DNA of 64,000 bases from Stappia sp. BW2. GTDB lineage: Bacteria > Pseudomonadota > Alphaproteobacteria > Rhizobiales > Stappiaceae. Shown in pieces: positions 35,223 through 45,088 of the stretch; positions within the stretch are counted from its first letter, which is position 1; every line of letters begins with the position of its first letter. Location of the stretch: positions 806,001 to 870,000 of the forward strand of contig NZ_VIRG01000066.1 of NCBI RefSeq assembly GCF_008107695.1, given 5' to 3'. A model generated the notes under the pieces. That model was not told where the DNA came from. It was given only the letters and a program-made list of their open reading frames with translations, and did not search any database. The position numbers and the translations under genes are program-made.

Positions 35223-36395
35223 CTAAATCTCTGGTATCCAAGTGCCAATTCGACGCACCGCTTCCGTTAGGTGATCTTCGCGCCGGGCATAGCATAAGCG
35301 CAGGTAGTGTTCGCCGCCTTTTCCAAACGCCGTTCCAGGTGCCAGACCCACGCCTGTCTGGCGAACGAGGTCCAACGCGAACTTGCGCGTATCCGTGACG
35401 CCCTCAACCGAAAAGAACAGGTAAAATGCGCCGTCGGGCGGCAAAACCTTCACGCGATTCAGCCCCTTCAGACCATTGAGAACACACTCTCGTCCCCTGC
35501 GGGCCCGCTCAACCTGTTCTTGCAGGAAGCCGCGCCCCTCAGTCAGTGCGGCAACGGCACCCCACTGCGAGAAAGCAGGAACACCGGAGGTTGAATACTG
35601 GATCAGATTTTCAAACACCTGGCCCAATTCCGGCGGAGCGGAAATCCAGCCGACCCGCCATCCGGTCATGGCCCAGTTCTTGGACATCGAGTTGACGAAG
35701 ATGATTCGGTCATCGTCCTCGGCAATGTCATAGAATGACGGAGCGCGCGGCCCCTCTCCGTAATAGAACAGCGCGTAGATCTCATCGGCGATGATCCAGA
35801 GGTCACGCCTGCGCGCAAGCTCCAGGAAGGCCTTCAATACGTCTTCATTGGCAACCCACCCTGTCGGGTTGCAGGGGGAATTCAGAAAAAGGGCGGTCGT
35901 CTGCGGCGTAATGGCTGCTTCAACATCTTCTATCGCCAGTCTCCAGCCATCTTCCTCCTCGCGCATCGGCACACTGACCGAACGCGCCCCGTGAATATCG
36001 ATGGCTGCTGAAATGTTCGGCCAGGCCGGCGTCGGCACGATCACCTCGCTCCCCGGCCCGGCGACGGCCTGTACGGCGAGTTGGATGGATTGCATGCCCG
36101 ATCCGGTCACATAGAATCGCTCCGCGGAGAACGGCTTGCCGTAAAGATCCTGGTGATAGGCGGCCAAGGCTTCGCGCAAGGGCGGAATGCCGCGCTGATA
36201 GGTGTAGAAGGTTTCGCCCCGGTCGAGAGAGGCTTTTGCCGCTTCGCAAATGAACCCGGGCGTCGGCAGATCACCCTCGCCTGCCCACAGCGGGATCAGA
36301 TCTTCCCGCTCCCGACCGGCATTGAACACTTCGACAATACCGCTTTCCGGCGCATTTCTGGCTTGCGGGCTCAATCGCTCGATCAGGCTGGTCAC
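35223..36395 (-). CDS. PLP-dependent class I/II aminotransferase
   Basis: 390 aa from GTG 36395, with AAGGA 8 bp before it. The fold type I aminotransferase motifs are TGSGMQSIQLAVQA, NSPCNPTGWV, DEIYALFYYG, the Schiff-base Lys in SMSKNWAMTGWRVGW and the Arg that binds carboxylate in YLRLCYARR. The closest recognisable group is AspC-like enzymes acting on amino acids such as aspartate, and the substrate is uncertain. It lies 62 bp upstream of fixL on the same strand, where only a weak GGGTT/AACCC hairpin is seen, so it may be co-transcribed. Confidence 0.88.
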   Translation of the reverse strand: MTSLIERLSPQARNAPESGIVEVFNAGREREDLIPLWAGEGDLPTPGFICEAAKASLDRGETFYTYQRGIPPLREALAAYHQDLYGKPFSAERFYVTGSGMQSIQLAVQAVAGPGSEVIVPTPAWPNISAAIDIHGARSVSVPMREEEDGWRLAIEDVEAAITPQTTALFLNSPCNPTGWVANEDVLKAFLELARRRDLWIIADEIYALFYYGEGPRAPSFYDIAEDDDRIIFVNSMSKNWAMTGWRVGWISAPPELGQVFENLIQYSTSGVPAFSQWGAVAALTEGRGFLQEQVERARRGRECVLNGLKGLNRVKVLPPDGAFYLFFSVEGVTDTRKFALDLVRQTGVGLAPGTAFGKGGEHYLRLCYARREDHLTEAVRRIGTWIPEI

Positions 36396-36669
36396 TTTGG
36401 GAGTCCTTCTTTGGCAGGTCGCGCAACCATATCGTGTTTGCGCATATATCTTTCATGAAAGGATTTGAAGAAGACTTCACTGATGGTGATCAATTCAAAC
36501 ATCCGGGCGAAGCTGTGAAAGAGTGTCAGTCGCAAGGTGAATAGACAGATCGGCCTGGCTGTGGTCGGATCGCAATAGGCAACCTGGCTTTTTGCCGTGA
36601 AACAGGTCCGAGCTGTCCCGGCAAGAGGCGGCCGGAACCTACGCCGCTCGGGAGGACGGTTAGCAGATC

Positions 36670-39600
36670 ATGCTGCATGGATGGCTCGTGATACTGGCCG
36701 CAACGGCCTACATCCTGTGCTTGTTCGCCATCGCCAGCTTCGGCGACCGTATGCCGCGCCGGTATACGTCCCGTACCGGCGGCCGCCCGTTCATCTACGC
36801 CCTGTCTCTGTCGGTCTATTGCACCTCCTGGACCTTCTACGGCTCGGTTGGCAACGCCAGCCGGACCGGCTTTGAATTCCTGACGATCTACATCGGCCCC
36901 TTGCTTGTCTTCGCGCTCGGCTATCCGCTGCTGCAACGGATCATCCAGATCTCCAAGACCGAAAGCATCACGTCGATTGCCGACTTTATCGGCGCGCGCT
37001 ACGGCAAGAGCCAGTCGGTCGCGGCGCTGGCCACGCTGATCGCGGTGATCGGCGTCATTCCCTACATCGCCCTGCAGCTGAAAGCCGTCTCGCTGTCGAT
37101 CACCACCATGATCGGCCCGTTGATCTCGCCAGGCGACATCTTCACGCCCGTGTTCGACGACGTCACGCTGCTGATCGCCCTCGGCATGGCCATTTTCAGC
37201 TGGGCGTTCGGGACCCGGCACATAGACGCGACAGAGCACCAGGAAGGGTTGATGCTCGCCATCGCCGCCGAGGCGGTGGTCAAGCTCGTTGCCTTTCTTG
37301 CAGTCGGTTTCTGGGTGACCTATTCGCTGTTCGATGGCCCGGTCGACCTGATCCGCTCCATCTCGGAAGCACCTGAAGTCTCCCAGATTTTCGAAAAACC
37401 GCTGAATACCGGCAACTGGCTCGTGATGTCGTGCCTGTCGGCCTTCGCGGTTCTCATGCTGCCGCGTCAGTTCCACGTCACGGTGACGGAAAACAACTCC
37501 GACGCCGAGCTGCGCCGTGCAACCTGGATGTTCCCGCTCTATCTGGTGTTGATCAACCTGTTCGTGATGCCGATTGCGGCGGCCGGCCTGCTGCGCTTCG
37601 GACAGGACATCAATCCGGACACATTCGTGCTGGCGCTGCCCATTGATGCCGGACACCCCTGGCTTGCGCTCTTTGCCTTTATCGGCGGTCTGTCCGCTGC
37701 AACGGCCATGGTCATCGTCGCAACGGTTGCGCTGGCCATCATGATTTCCAACGACATTGTCGTGCCGCTGCTGCTGCGCCGGCACAGCGAGGACGACATT
37801 GTCAACACCGGCGGCCAGGACATGAGCGACAAGTTGCTCACGATCCGGCGCCTTGCCATCTTCGGTATCCTTCTGCTGGCCTACGCCTATTACAAGGCGG
37901 CCGGCAACACCGCTGCCCTTGTGTCGATCGGCCTCCTGTCGTTTGCAGCAATCGCCCAGTTCGCGCCAGCGTTCGTCGGCGCCCTGTTCTGGCGCCGCGC
38001 CACGTCCTTGGGGGCCATCGCCGGTCTCAGCGGCGGGTTCGTGTTCTGGGCCTATACCCTTCTCCTGCCAACCTTTGCCAAATCCGGCCTGATTTCAGAC
38101 GGGTTCCTGGAAACCGGACCGTTCGGTATTGCCCAACTGAACCCGCAGGCGCTGCTTGGGATCAACATCGATCCCTTCATCCACGGCACGCTGTGGAGCC
38201 TCATCGTCAACATCATTCTGTTTGTGGGTGGCTCCTTCCTGAGAAAGCCGCTGCCTGCGGAAACGCTTCAGGCCAATGTCTTCGTGCCGGCGGAATTCGC
38301 GCCCTCGCCCAGCCTGCGGTACTGGCGCACGTCGGTGACCGCAGGAGACCTGCAGGCGACCGTCGCACGTTATCTCGGTGAAGAGCGTACCGCCCGTTCC
38401 TTCCGCCGTTTCACGAGTGAGCGCGGCATCGAACTTGATCCGAAAAGGTTGGCGGATGCCAACCTGCTGCGCTTCTCCGAGCAGCTTCTGGCAAGCGCCA
38501 TCGGCGCGGCCTCCTCCCGCCTTGTGCTGACCTTGATGCTCAAGCGGCACGACCCCTCGACAAAGGGCGCGGTGAAGCTGCTCGATGACGCTTCGATTGC
38601 CATTCAGTACAACCGCGACCTGCTGCAGACGGCCCTCGATCAGGTGCGCCAGGGCATTGGCGTGTTCGACCGGGACTTGCGTCTGATCTGCTGGAACCGG
38701 CAATTCCGTGATCTGCTTGGACTGCCGGCCGAATACGGTCAGGTCGGCACGACACTGGATGCGATCCTGCGGTTCAACGCCGAGCGGGGTGTGCATGGCC
38801 CTGGGCCAGTGGAAGCGATTGTCGCCGACCGGATCGAAAAGCTTGTTCTGATCCAGGAAACCTTTCAGGAGAAACTGGAGTCGGACGGAACCGTGTTCGA
38901 AGTCCGCATCAGCCCAATGCCCGATGGCGGCATTGTGACCACCTACACCGACATCACCGAGCGGGTTCTGGCGGAAGAAGCGCTCGCCCGTGCCAATGAA
39001 ACCCTGGAACGCCGGGTTCGGGAACGCACGGAAGAACTGACCCACGTCAACGAGCGCCTGGTGGAAGCCACCCGCGCCGCTGAAGAAGCCAATATCGGCA
39101 AGACCCGATTCCTGGCCGCGGCCGGTCACGACATCCTTCAGCCGCTCAACGCCGCTCGTCTCTATGCCTCGGTGCTTGTGGACAAGGTGAAGGACGGCGA
39201 AGACGGCGCATTGGTCCGCAATGTGGAAATGGCACTGGAGTCGGTTGAGGATATTCTCGGCGCCGTCCTGGACATTTCCCGTCTGGACACCGGGGCCCTG
39301 AAACCGGAACCGACAGTATTCCGCCTCGATGAACTCTTGCGCGGGATCGAACTCGATTTTCAGCCTGTCGCCAAGGAAAAAGGGTTGGAACTGCGGATCG
39401 TGCCGACGTCCCTTTCGGTGCGGACAGACCGGCGGCTGCTGCGTCGACTGCTGCAAAACCTTGTATCGAATGCCCTGAAATACACGCAGCAGGGCCGTGT
39501 TCTGGTCGGCTGCCGGCGGCATGGCAACCGGGTTATCGTGGAAGTTCACGACACGGGCATGGGTATCCCGAAAAGCAAACAGAAGGCAATTTTCCAGGAG

Positions 39601-40191
39601 TTCCACCGGCTCGACGACGGCATGCGCGTTGCAAAAGGTCTTGGGCTCGGACTGTCCATTGTGGAGCGGATCAGCCACGTTCTGAATCACCCGGTGATGC
39701 TGCGCTCGGAAGCCAACAGGGGCTCGTGTTTTTCGGTTGAACTGCCGCGGTCAGCAGACATGCCGGATCTGGTTGCCATCCCTCAAGCGCCTGCCATCGC
39801 TGGACAACTCGACGGCTTGTGTGTGGTTGCCATCGACAACGAACCGGACATCCTGAGCGGGATGCGTCATCTGTTGACGAACTGGAACTGCAAGGTGATC
39901 GCGGCCGCAGATGACGTTGAAGCAGCCAATGAGTTGAGCAAGGCCGGGCTGACACCCGATGTCATTCTGGCGGACTATCACCTGGACAATGGAACCGGTA
40001 TCGAAGCGATCCTGAAACTGCGGTGGAAGTTTGGGCGCCAGATACCGGCGATCCTGATCACTGCCGACCGGAGCCGCCCTGTGCGCACCGAGGCGGAGGA
40101 AAAGGACATCGCCTTCTTCAACAAACCCTTGAAGCCGGCAGCGCTGCGTGCCCATCTGGCGCGCTGCCAGGCAGGCCAGGCCGCCGAATAG
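36670..40191 (+). CDS. Sodium:solute symporter-hybrid sensor kinase (CrbS/MxtR-like)
   Basis: 1173 aa. The N-terminal part (about 1-490) has about 13 membrane helices of the solute:sodium symporter family (SVYCTSWTFYGSVGNAS and PYIALQLKAVSLS segments). Then come a linker domain (about 540-640), a PAS domain (about 650-765), a coiled coil, a HisKA domain with H820 (AAAGHDILQPLNAARL), an ATPase domain (DTGMGIP, GLGLGLSIVER) and a C-terminal receiver with D1102 (LADYHLD). The architecture and H-box match CrbS/MxtR/ErcS' sensors, which control acetate use in gammaproteobacteria. A LuxR-type regulator gene lies 2.8 kb to the right. Confidence 0.93.
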   Translation: MLHGWLVILAATAYILCLFAIASFGDRMPRRYTSRTGGRPFIYALSLSVYCTSWTFYGSVGNASRTGFEFLTIYIGPLLVFALGYPLLQRIIQISKTESITSIADFIGARYGKSQSVAALATLIAVIGVIPYIALQLKAVSLSITTMIGPLISPGDIFTPVFDDVTLLIALGMAIFSWAFGTRHIDATEHQEGLMLAIAAEAVVKLVAFLAVGFWVTYSLFDGPVDLIRSISEAPEVSQIFEKPLNTGNWLVMSCLSAFAVLMLPRQFHVTVTENNSDAELRRATWMFPLYLVLINLFVMPIAAAGLLRFGQDINPDTFVLALPIDAGHPWLALFAFIGGLSAATAMVIVATVALAIMISNDIVVPLLLRRHSEDDIVNTGGQDMSDKLLTIRRLAIFGILLLAYAYYKAAGNTAALVSIGLLSFAAIAQFAPAFVGALFWRRATSLGAIAGLSGGFVFWAYTLLLPTFAKSGLISDGFLETGPFGIAQLNPQALLGINIDPFIHGTLWSLIVNIILFVGGSFLRKPLPAETLQANVFVPAEFAPSPSLRYWRTSVTAGDLQATVARYLGEERTARSFRRFTSERGIELDPKRLADANLLRFSEQLLASAIGAASSRLVLTLMLKRHDPSTKGAVKLLDDASIAIQYNRDLLQTALDQVRQGIGVFDRDLRLICWNRQFRDLLGLPAEYGQVGTTLDAILRFNAERGVHGPGPVEAIVADRIEKLVLIQETFQEKLESDGTVFEVRISPMPDGGIVTTYTDITERVLAEEALARANETLERRVRERTEELTHVNERLVEATRAAEEANIGKTRFLAAAGHDILQPLNAARLYASVLVDKVKDGEDGALVRNVEMALESVEDILGAVLDISRLDTGALKPEPTVFRLDELLRGIELDFQPVAKEKGLELRIVPTSLSVRTDRRLLRRLLQNLVSNALKYTQQGRVLVGCRRHGNRVIVEVHDTGMGIPKSKQKAIFQEFHRLDDGMRVAKGLGLGLSIVERISHVLNHPVMLRSEANRGSCFSVELPRSADMPDLVAIPQAPAIAGQLDGLCVVAIDNEPDILSGMRHLLTNWNCKVIAAADDVEAANELSKAGLTPDVILADYHLDNGTGIEAILKLRWKFGRQIPAILITADRSRPVRTEAEEKDIAFFNKPLKPAALRAHLARCQAGQAAE

Positions 40192-40236
40192 GCTGGTTGC
40201 AGGGTTCGGTCGAAAAGACTGTCCGACCCAAACGCA

Positions 40237-42729
40237 TCAGGAAACGGAGCGAAGTGCTCCGGGATCCTTCGGCGCGGTGCTCGGGGACCGGTCCAGCCAG
40301 TCCTCCTTGCGGATCTGGGCGACCCGCATCGGATTGGGATCCGGCCTGCCGAAGAAATAACCTTGCATGGTATCGCAACCGAGTGTGCGCAAAGCCTCCA
40401 CCTGAAACTGGCGCTCCACCCCTTCCGCCGTCACCTCGAGGCCGAGGTTATGCGCAAGTGCAATGACTGCCGAGATGATGGCAAGGCCATCGCTGCGTTC
40501 ACCGATCTCGTCGACAAAAGACTTGTCGATCTTGATCTTGTCGAACTTGTAGTGCCGCAGATACGAAAGCGAGGAGTAGCCGGTGCCGAAGTCATCCAGC
40601 GCGATCCGGATACCGAGGTCACGCAGCTTCTGCAGCTTGATCGACGCGGTGCCAAAATCGCGCAGGAACACCGATTCCGTGATTTCCAGGACGAGCCGCT
40701 CCGGTGGGAACCCCGTCTCCTGCAGCACACCGAGGATCTGTTCCACCATGTTCGGATCCATGAACTGAACAGGCGACAGGTTAACCGCGACACTCTCTAG
40801 CTCCGGACATTGTGCGGCGGCCGCACAGGCCTTCTTCAGAACCCAGTTTCCAAGCGGCAGTATCAGGCCGGCATGTTCGGCAATCGGGATGAACACATCC
40901 GGCGGCACCTCGCCACGCACGGGATGAAGCCAGCGAACCAGAACCTCGCTGGACACCACCTCGCCGGTCCGGGCATTCACGATCGGCTGAAAATCGACGT
41001 TGAGCTTGCCATATTCAAAAGCCTCGCGCAGGTCGGCTTCAAGTTCACGGCGCTCACGGACCTCGCGCTCCATGTCCTGTTCGAAGGCGAGCGAGCGACC
41101 CCGGCCACCTTCCTTTGCCTTGTAGAGTGCGATGTCGGCCTTACGCATCAGGTCATCGACCGTGTCCTTGCTGTCGTGCAGGCGCGTGAAGCCAACCGTG
41201 GCACCAATGGCGAAGTCGCGACGGCCGATGCGGAAAGGCTTGCGGGTGGCGGCAACAAGTTCCTCGGCGAATGCCAAGGCCGCCTGATCGCTGACGAAGC
41301 GGCCGAGTGCGGCGAATTCGTCGCCTCCGAAACGCGCCAGCATCGTGTGGCCTTCGCCAAGGGCCGTAAAGCGGCTTGCGACCTGGCGCAGCAGCTCGTC
41401 GCCGGCCGGATGGCCGCTGGTGTCGTTCACCACCTTGAAATTATCGAGATCGATCAGGAACAGTGTCAGGGTGTTCTGACCATTCTGGTTCTGCTCTTCC
41501 AGCTGCGCCTCGGCTTGCTTCAGGAACCAGCTGCGGTTGCCGATACCCGTCAGGGAATCGTGCTCGGCGAGATGCGAGACCAGAGAACTCGCCCTGTGGG
41601 CGTCGGTAATGTCCGATGCCACACCGTGATAACCGGTGAAGGACCCATGGTCGTCGTAGACCGGACGTGCCGCAAGCGACCACCACCGCTCCTCACCTTT
41701 GACATCCACCCCGATGGCGATTTCACGGAAGGCCTGCTGGCGCGTCATGGCGTTTTCCAGCGCTGCCACCGCGGCCCGCGCATCGCTCTCGTCCAGGGAA
41801 TACGCCAGATCAACCATGCGCAAGGTTTCCAGCTCCGCCCTGTCACGGCCGCTGGCATGCAGAAACCGATCGGAAATCGAGTGCAGAACGCCTTGGCTGT
41901 CTGTCTTCCAAAGCCAGTCGCTCGACTTTTCCTCAAACTCGTTGAGTAGCAGGGCAATCAGTTCGCCGCGATGCTCCAGCTCTGCTTCGGCAAGGAAGTG
42001 CGAAGCAAACAGCCATGCCGCGGACGCGACACTGCCGATCACCACAAGCGTGTAGCTGCTCAGCAGGAAGAACAACGGCCACAGCTCCGCGCTGCGTCCG
42101 ATTGCGAAGGACATGAGCGAGGCAACGAACAGGATGGCGACCCAGCGGAACGCCGCCTGAGGGACCGTTGCCAGCGCAAACCCGCCACCACAAAGCATGC
42201 CGGTCGTCAGGCAGGAGGCGATCCAGATGCCATCCGGGTCACCATAAACAAAGGCGGCAATCGGAACGGCTGCCCAAAGGGTGCTGAAGATCGTCGCATG
42301 CATGACGGCCTTGTTCAGAGACCGCCGCGACGCAAGTTGAACCGGTAATTTTCTGGCCTTCAGCCATTTGAACAGGGTAAGGCACAAAAACGTGCCAATC
42401 GCCACGAGCCAGACAGCAATCAAGCTCATTGGCATGAAGCTTCGGAACGTCAGCACAATGACGAGCACGTTGACGACATTGGCCAGTACGATGAAGGGCG
42501 TCAGGCGCGCGATACTTGCAATTTGTGCGGCGCGGACCTTGCGGGCCAGAAGCTCGTCAACGACCGGATGTCCGAACGCAAGCATGAGCGCCCGGATGGG
42601 ATTGGCCTCCCGCTGGCCATTCCCCAGGCCGCGATCGGAATGGAAATCCGCTTTCAGCTGACGACCGGGCAACAGAAAGGCCATTCCGATCAGTTGGAAG
42701 ATCAGTCGCCAATTGAAGCTGAGCCGCAT
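40237..42729 (-). CDS. Membrane-bound PAS-GGDEF-EAL cyclic-di-GMP enzyme
   Basis: 830 aa from ATG 42729 (GGGGAC site). The N-terminal half-sensor has about six to seven membrane helices (residues about 60-255). A PAS domain covers about 270-385. The GGDEF domain carries the intact motif GGDEF at 468-472. The EAL domain reads EVL at 595-597, but the metal and catalytic motifs (NLSPVQF, EITES, DDFGTGYSSL, KIDKSFV, TAEGVE) are kept. Both synthesis and breakdown of cyclic di-GMP are possible. It is convergent with the CrbS-like gene (45 bp between stops) and downstream of the response regulator gene. Confidence 0.93.
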   Translation of the reverse strand: MRLSFNWRLIFQLIGMAFLLPGRQLKADFHSDRGLGNGQREANPIRALMLAFGHPVVDELLARKVRAAQIASIARLTPFIVLANVVNVLVIVLTFRSFMPMSLIAVWLVAIGTFLCLTLFKWLKARKLPVQLASRRSLNKAVMHATIFSTLWAAVPIAAFVYGDPDGIWIASCLTTGMLCGGGFALATVPQAAFRWVAILFVASLMSFAIGRSAELWPLFFLLSSYTLVVIGSVASAAWLFASHFLAEAELEHRGELIALLLNEFEEKSSDWLWKTDSQGVLHSISDRFLHASGRDRAELETLRMVDLAYSLDESDARAAVAALENAMTRQQAFREIAIGVDVKGEERWWSLAARPVYDDHGSFTGYHGVASDITDAHRASSLVSHLAEHDSLTGIGNRSWFLKQAEAQLEEQNQNGQNTLTLFLIDLDNFKVVNDTSGHPAGDELLRQVASRFTALGEGHTMLARFGGDEFAALGRFVSDQAALAFAEELVAATRKPFRIGRRDFAIGATVGFTRLHDSKDTVDDLMRKADIALYKAKEGGRGRSLAFEQDMEREVRERRELEADLREAFEYGKLNVDFQPIVNARTGEVVSSEVLVRWLHPVRGEVPPDVFIPIAEHAGLILPLGNWVLKKACAAAAQCPELESVAVNLSPVQFMDPNMVEQILGVLQETGFPPERLVLEITESVFLRDFGTASIKLQKLRDLGIRIALDDFGTGYSSLSYLRHYKFDKIKIDKSFVDEIGERSDGLAIISAVIALAHNLGLEVTAEGVERQFQVEALRTLGCDTMQGYFFGRPDPNPMRVAQIRKEDWLDRSPSTAPKDPGALRSVS

Positions 42730-42992
42730 TTTGTCCCCGGGTCGTTGCTCGCACTGTGCGTGGCGTCGCCCCGCGACAACGACGGATACAGCCATACCCT
42801 GAAATTCCGGTAAAAATGCAGGTCAGGATTCAGCTATGTTTTTGCAATTCTGACTGGAAAAATGCCGACTTGCCACGCAATTCCGCAACCGGAGGGATTG
42901 CTTCGGGTCACGACAAACGACCAGACGTCAGCCGGCCAAGAAACTGCCTTCAACGCAGCAACGGCCTGCCGAAACGTAAATGGATCTGCGCT

Positions 42993-43676
42993 TTATTGTG
43001 CCTGAGCGGCCTCTGTTGTTTCTCCACCAAGCTGCCATTGTCCGGCTTCGATCTTGGACGCCGCGATGACAGCCTGTGTCCTGCTTTCCACGCCGAGTTT
43101 TTGCAGGATCGCGGAAACATGTGCCTTTACGGTTGCCTCCGAGACTGACAGTTCGTAGGCGATCTGCTTGTTCAGAAGGCCTTCGGACAACATCATCAGG
43201 ACCCGCACCTGCTGGGGTGTGAGGGTTGCAAGGCGCTGTACCAGATCGCCGCTGCCATCGTCGGCGGCAAGATCCACGTCCGGCGGGGTCCACATGTTGC
43301 CCGACATGACTTCGGAAATCGCTTCCCGGATAACATCGATGCCGTGGGACTTGGGAATGAAGCCGGATGCGCCGAATTCAACCGCACGCCGGATGGCTTG
43401 CGGATCTTCGTTCGCCGAAACCACCACCACCGGAACGCCGGAATATTGCGCTCTCAGATACATAAGCCCGGAAAAGCCGCGCATGCCCGGCATGGACAGA
43501 TCCAGCAGAATGAGATCCACCTCGCCATCCTGTTCCAGGTTGGCCGTAACGTCCTCCAACGCACCGGCTTCCTCGATCACTGCATCCGGATATTGCGTTT
43601 CGAGCGTTTGACGGAGGGCACCCCGGAACAGGGGGTGATCGTCCGCGATAATGAACCGATACGATGTCGCCGACAC
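42993..43676 (-). CDS. LuxR-type response regulator (CrbR/ErdR-like)
   Basis: 227 aa from GTG 43676, with GGAGG 9 bp before it. The receiver has D12-D13, phospho-acceptor D59 (LLDLSMPG) and a KSHG segment. The C-terminal LuxR helix-turn-helix covers about 150-210 (LTPQQVRVLMMLSEGLLNKQIAYELSVSE and onward, with VKAH). The sequence type is that of CrbR/ErdR/AgmR regulators, the partner of SSS-type kinases. It is a likely partner of the hybrid kinase at 36670. The gene ends 263 bp before the start of the GGDEF-EAL gene on the same strand. Confidence 0.9.
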   Translation of the reverse strand: MSATSYRFIIADDHPLFRGALRQTLETQYPDAVIEEAGALEDVTANLEQDGEVDLILLDLSMPGMRGFSGLMYLRAQYSGVPVVVVSANEDPQAIRRAVEFGASGFIPKSHGIDVIREAISEVMSGNMWTPPDVDLAADDGSGDLVQRLATLTPQQVRVLMMLSEGLLNKQIAYELSVSEATVKAHVSAILQKLGVESRTQAVIAASKIEAGQWQLGGETTEAAQAQ

Positions 43677-44134
43677 GTTGTTAATCCTCCCTCAACGGTC
43701 CGTTTGGCCCGCAGGGTCCGCCTGAGCCATGCGGTGCTGACTGACATGCAGTCACCGCTCGCTTCTTGGTTTTTCGGCGAAGCCCCGTTGTTGTGGCCAT
43801 CTTAAAGTATGTTTGCAACATGGGTTGCGCGCAAGTCAAACCATGCTTTTGACCAACCCTGTGGAATCGCTCGCAACCCCGATGCAACCAGAATGGCAAA
43901 CAGTCTACCCCTTCCAGTAAGAAAGAAGGAAGGCTACAACCAATCGCAATCATCAACCTGAAGTTTAAAAAAATTCCCCGTAGTTGAAATTGCGTTTCTT
44001 CTTACTTCCCCAACGTTGCTCAAGATAATTTTCCACAGTCTGCATTTTTTGTTGATAATCAAATCAAATACAGCAACAAATGATGCACCGAATACACATC
44101 ATATAATCGAAATCGCTGAGTATACGAACCAAAT
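43677..44134. other. AT-rich divergent intergenic region
   Basis: 458 bp with no gene recognised. From about 43930 to 44130 the base composition is clearly lower in GC than the neighbourhood. A short palindrome TTGAT-A-ATCAA is at 44052-44062. It separates the response regulator gene from the thioesterase gene and should contain both promoters. Confidence 0.5.
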
Positions 44135-45004
44135 ATGACAATTCAGGCAACGCTGTTTTCATTTGTGAACCGCTGGGAATGTGACGAAAATGATCATTTA
44201 AATGTCCAGTTCTACTTCAGTCGTTTCGAAGAAGCAGACCGCCAGTTCCGTCTGCTAAGCGGATTAAGCGAAACCATCGTCGGGGCTCGTCGTGTGCGCC
44301 ACGTGCGCTACCACAAGGAAATGCGAACGGGAGACCTGATCACCGTTCATTCCAGCATCGCCTTTGACGGACCGCATATGCTGACCGTCATCCACGAGAT
44401 GCGCGACGGGGCCACGGGCACACTCACCGCGACCGCGCTCGACGGATATGAGCCTAGCGCCACCGCGGCCAAACCTCTGCGTCAGCGCTTTCGCGACTTC
44501 CAGTCACCCATGATTGCAGAGGCAGGGCCGAGAGGAATCACCGCCGCCCCTGCAAATGCGCGCGCGACGCTTGCCGCCCTTCAGGCCAAGGGGGCGCAGA
44601 TCGTTTACCGGGGAACCGTGCTCCCGCGCGATATCGGCCCGGACAGCAAGGCAGACGACAGGTTTGCCCTGTCCTGCTGCACGGACGGCGTACCCCACGT
44701 CTGGCAACGCACGCCCATGACTCACAGCTATCTGACGGAAAACGGGTACGGCCGGGTGGCTGTCGAAATGAAACTGACCTGGCTAACGCCTCTGAAGACC
44801 GGCGATGCAATGCTGGTCGTTTCTGGCTTTACCGGCGTCAGTCCCAAGACATTCTCGATGCGCCATCATCTGTTTGAAACGCGGACGAACCGTCTGGTCG
44901 CCGTGCTGGATGTTGTTGCGCTGACGATGGACCTGACGAAGCGGGTTTCTGTCGAACTACCGGACGAGGCCTATCAGGCCATCAGCAAAATGCTGATCGA
45001 CTGA
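44135..45004 (+). CDS. Double-hotdog acyl-CoA thioesterase-like protein
   Basis: 289 aa cytosolic protein with two hotdog halves, about 5-120 and 155-280. Both have the family opening: FVNRWECDENDHLNVQFYFSRFEEA in the first half and PMTHSYLTENGYGRVAVEMKLTWLTPLKTGD in the second. The Asp-x-x-Asp-His-like residues resemble the 4-hydroxybenzoyl-CoA thioesterase catalytic region. The substrate is unknown. The carnitine-metabolism thioesterases of alphaproteobacteria have similar doubled domains. No ribosome site stands out before ATG 44135. Confidence 0.75.
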   Translation: MTIQATLFSFVNRWECDENDHLNVQFYFSRFEEADRQFRLLSGLSETIVGARRVRHVRYHKEMRTGDLITVHSSIAFDGPHMLTVIHEMRDGATGTLTATALDGYEPSATAAKPLRQRFRDFQSPMIAEAGPRGITAAPANARATLAALQAKGAQIVYRGTVLPRDIGPDSKADDRFALSCCTDGVPHVWQRTPMTHSYLTENGYGRVAVEMKLTWLTPLKTGDAMLVVSGFTGVSPKTFSMRHHLFETRTNRLVAVLDVVALTMDLTKRVSVELPDEAYQAISKMLID

Positions 45005-45088
45005 TTTTTTCGGCAGCAGAAAGCTCATTTGAAGATCGCGTATCCCGAACAGAGACACGCAATCTTTCCACCGCCCTTCTGAAAGCGC

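Noticed and set aside
38095-39690. 531-codon minus-strand frame
   Set aside because: Antisense to the kinase part of the hybrid sensor; no recognisable motif.
44052-44062. TTGAT-A-ATCAA palindrome as a FixK/FNR box
   Set aside because: The spacer is one base, and the family needs four, so FixK binding is not expected.
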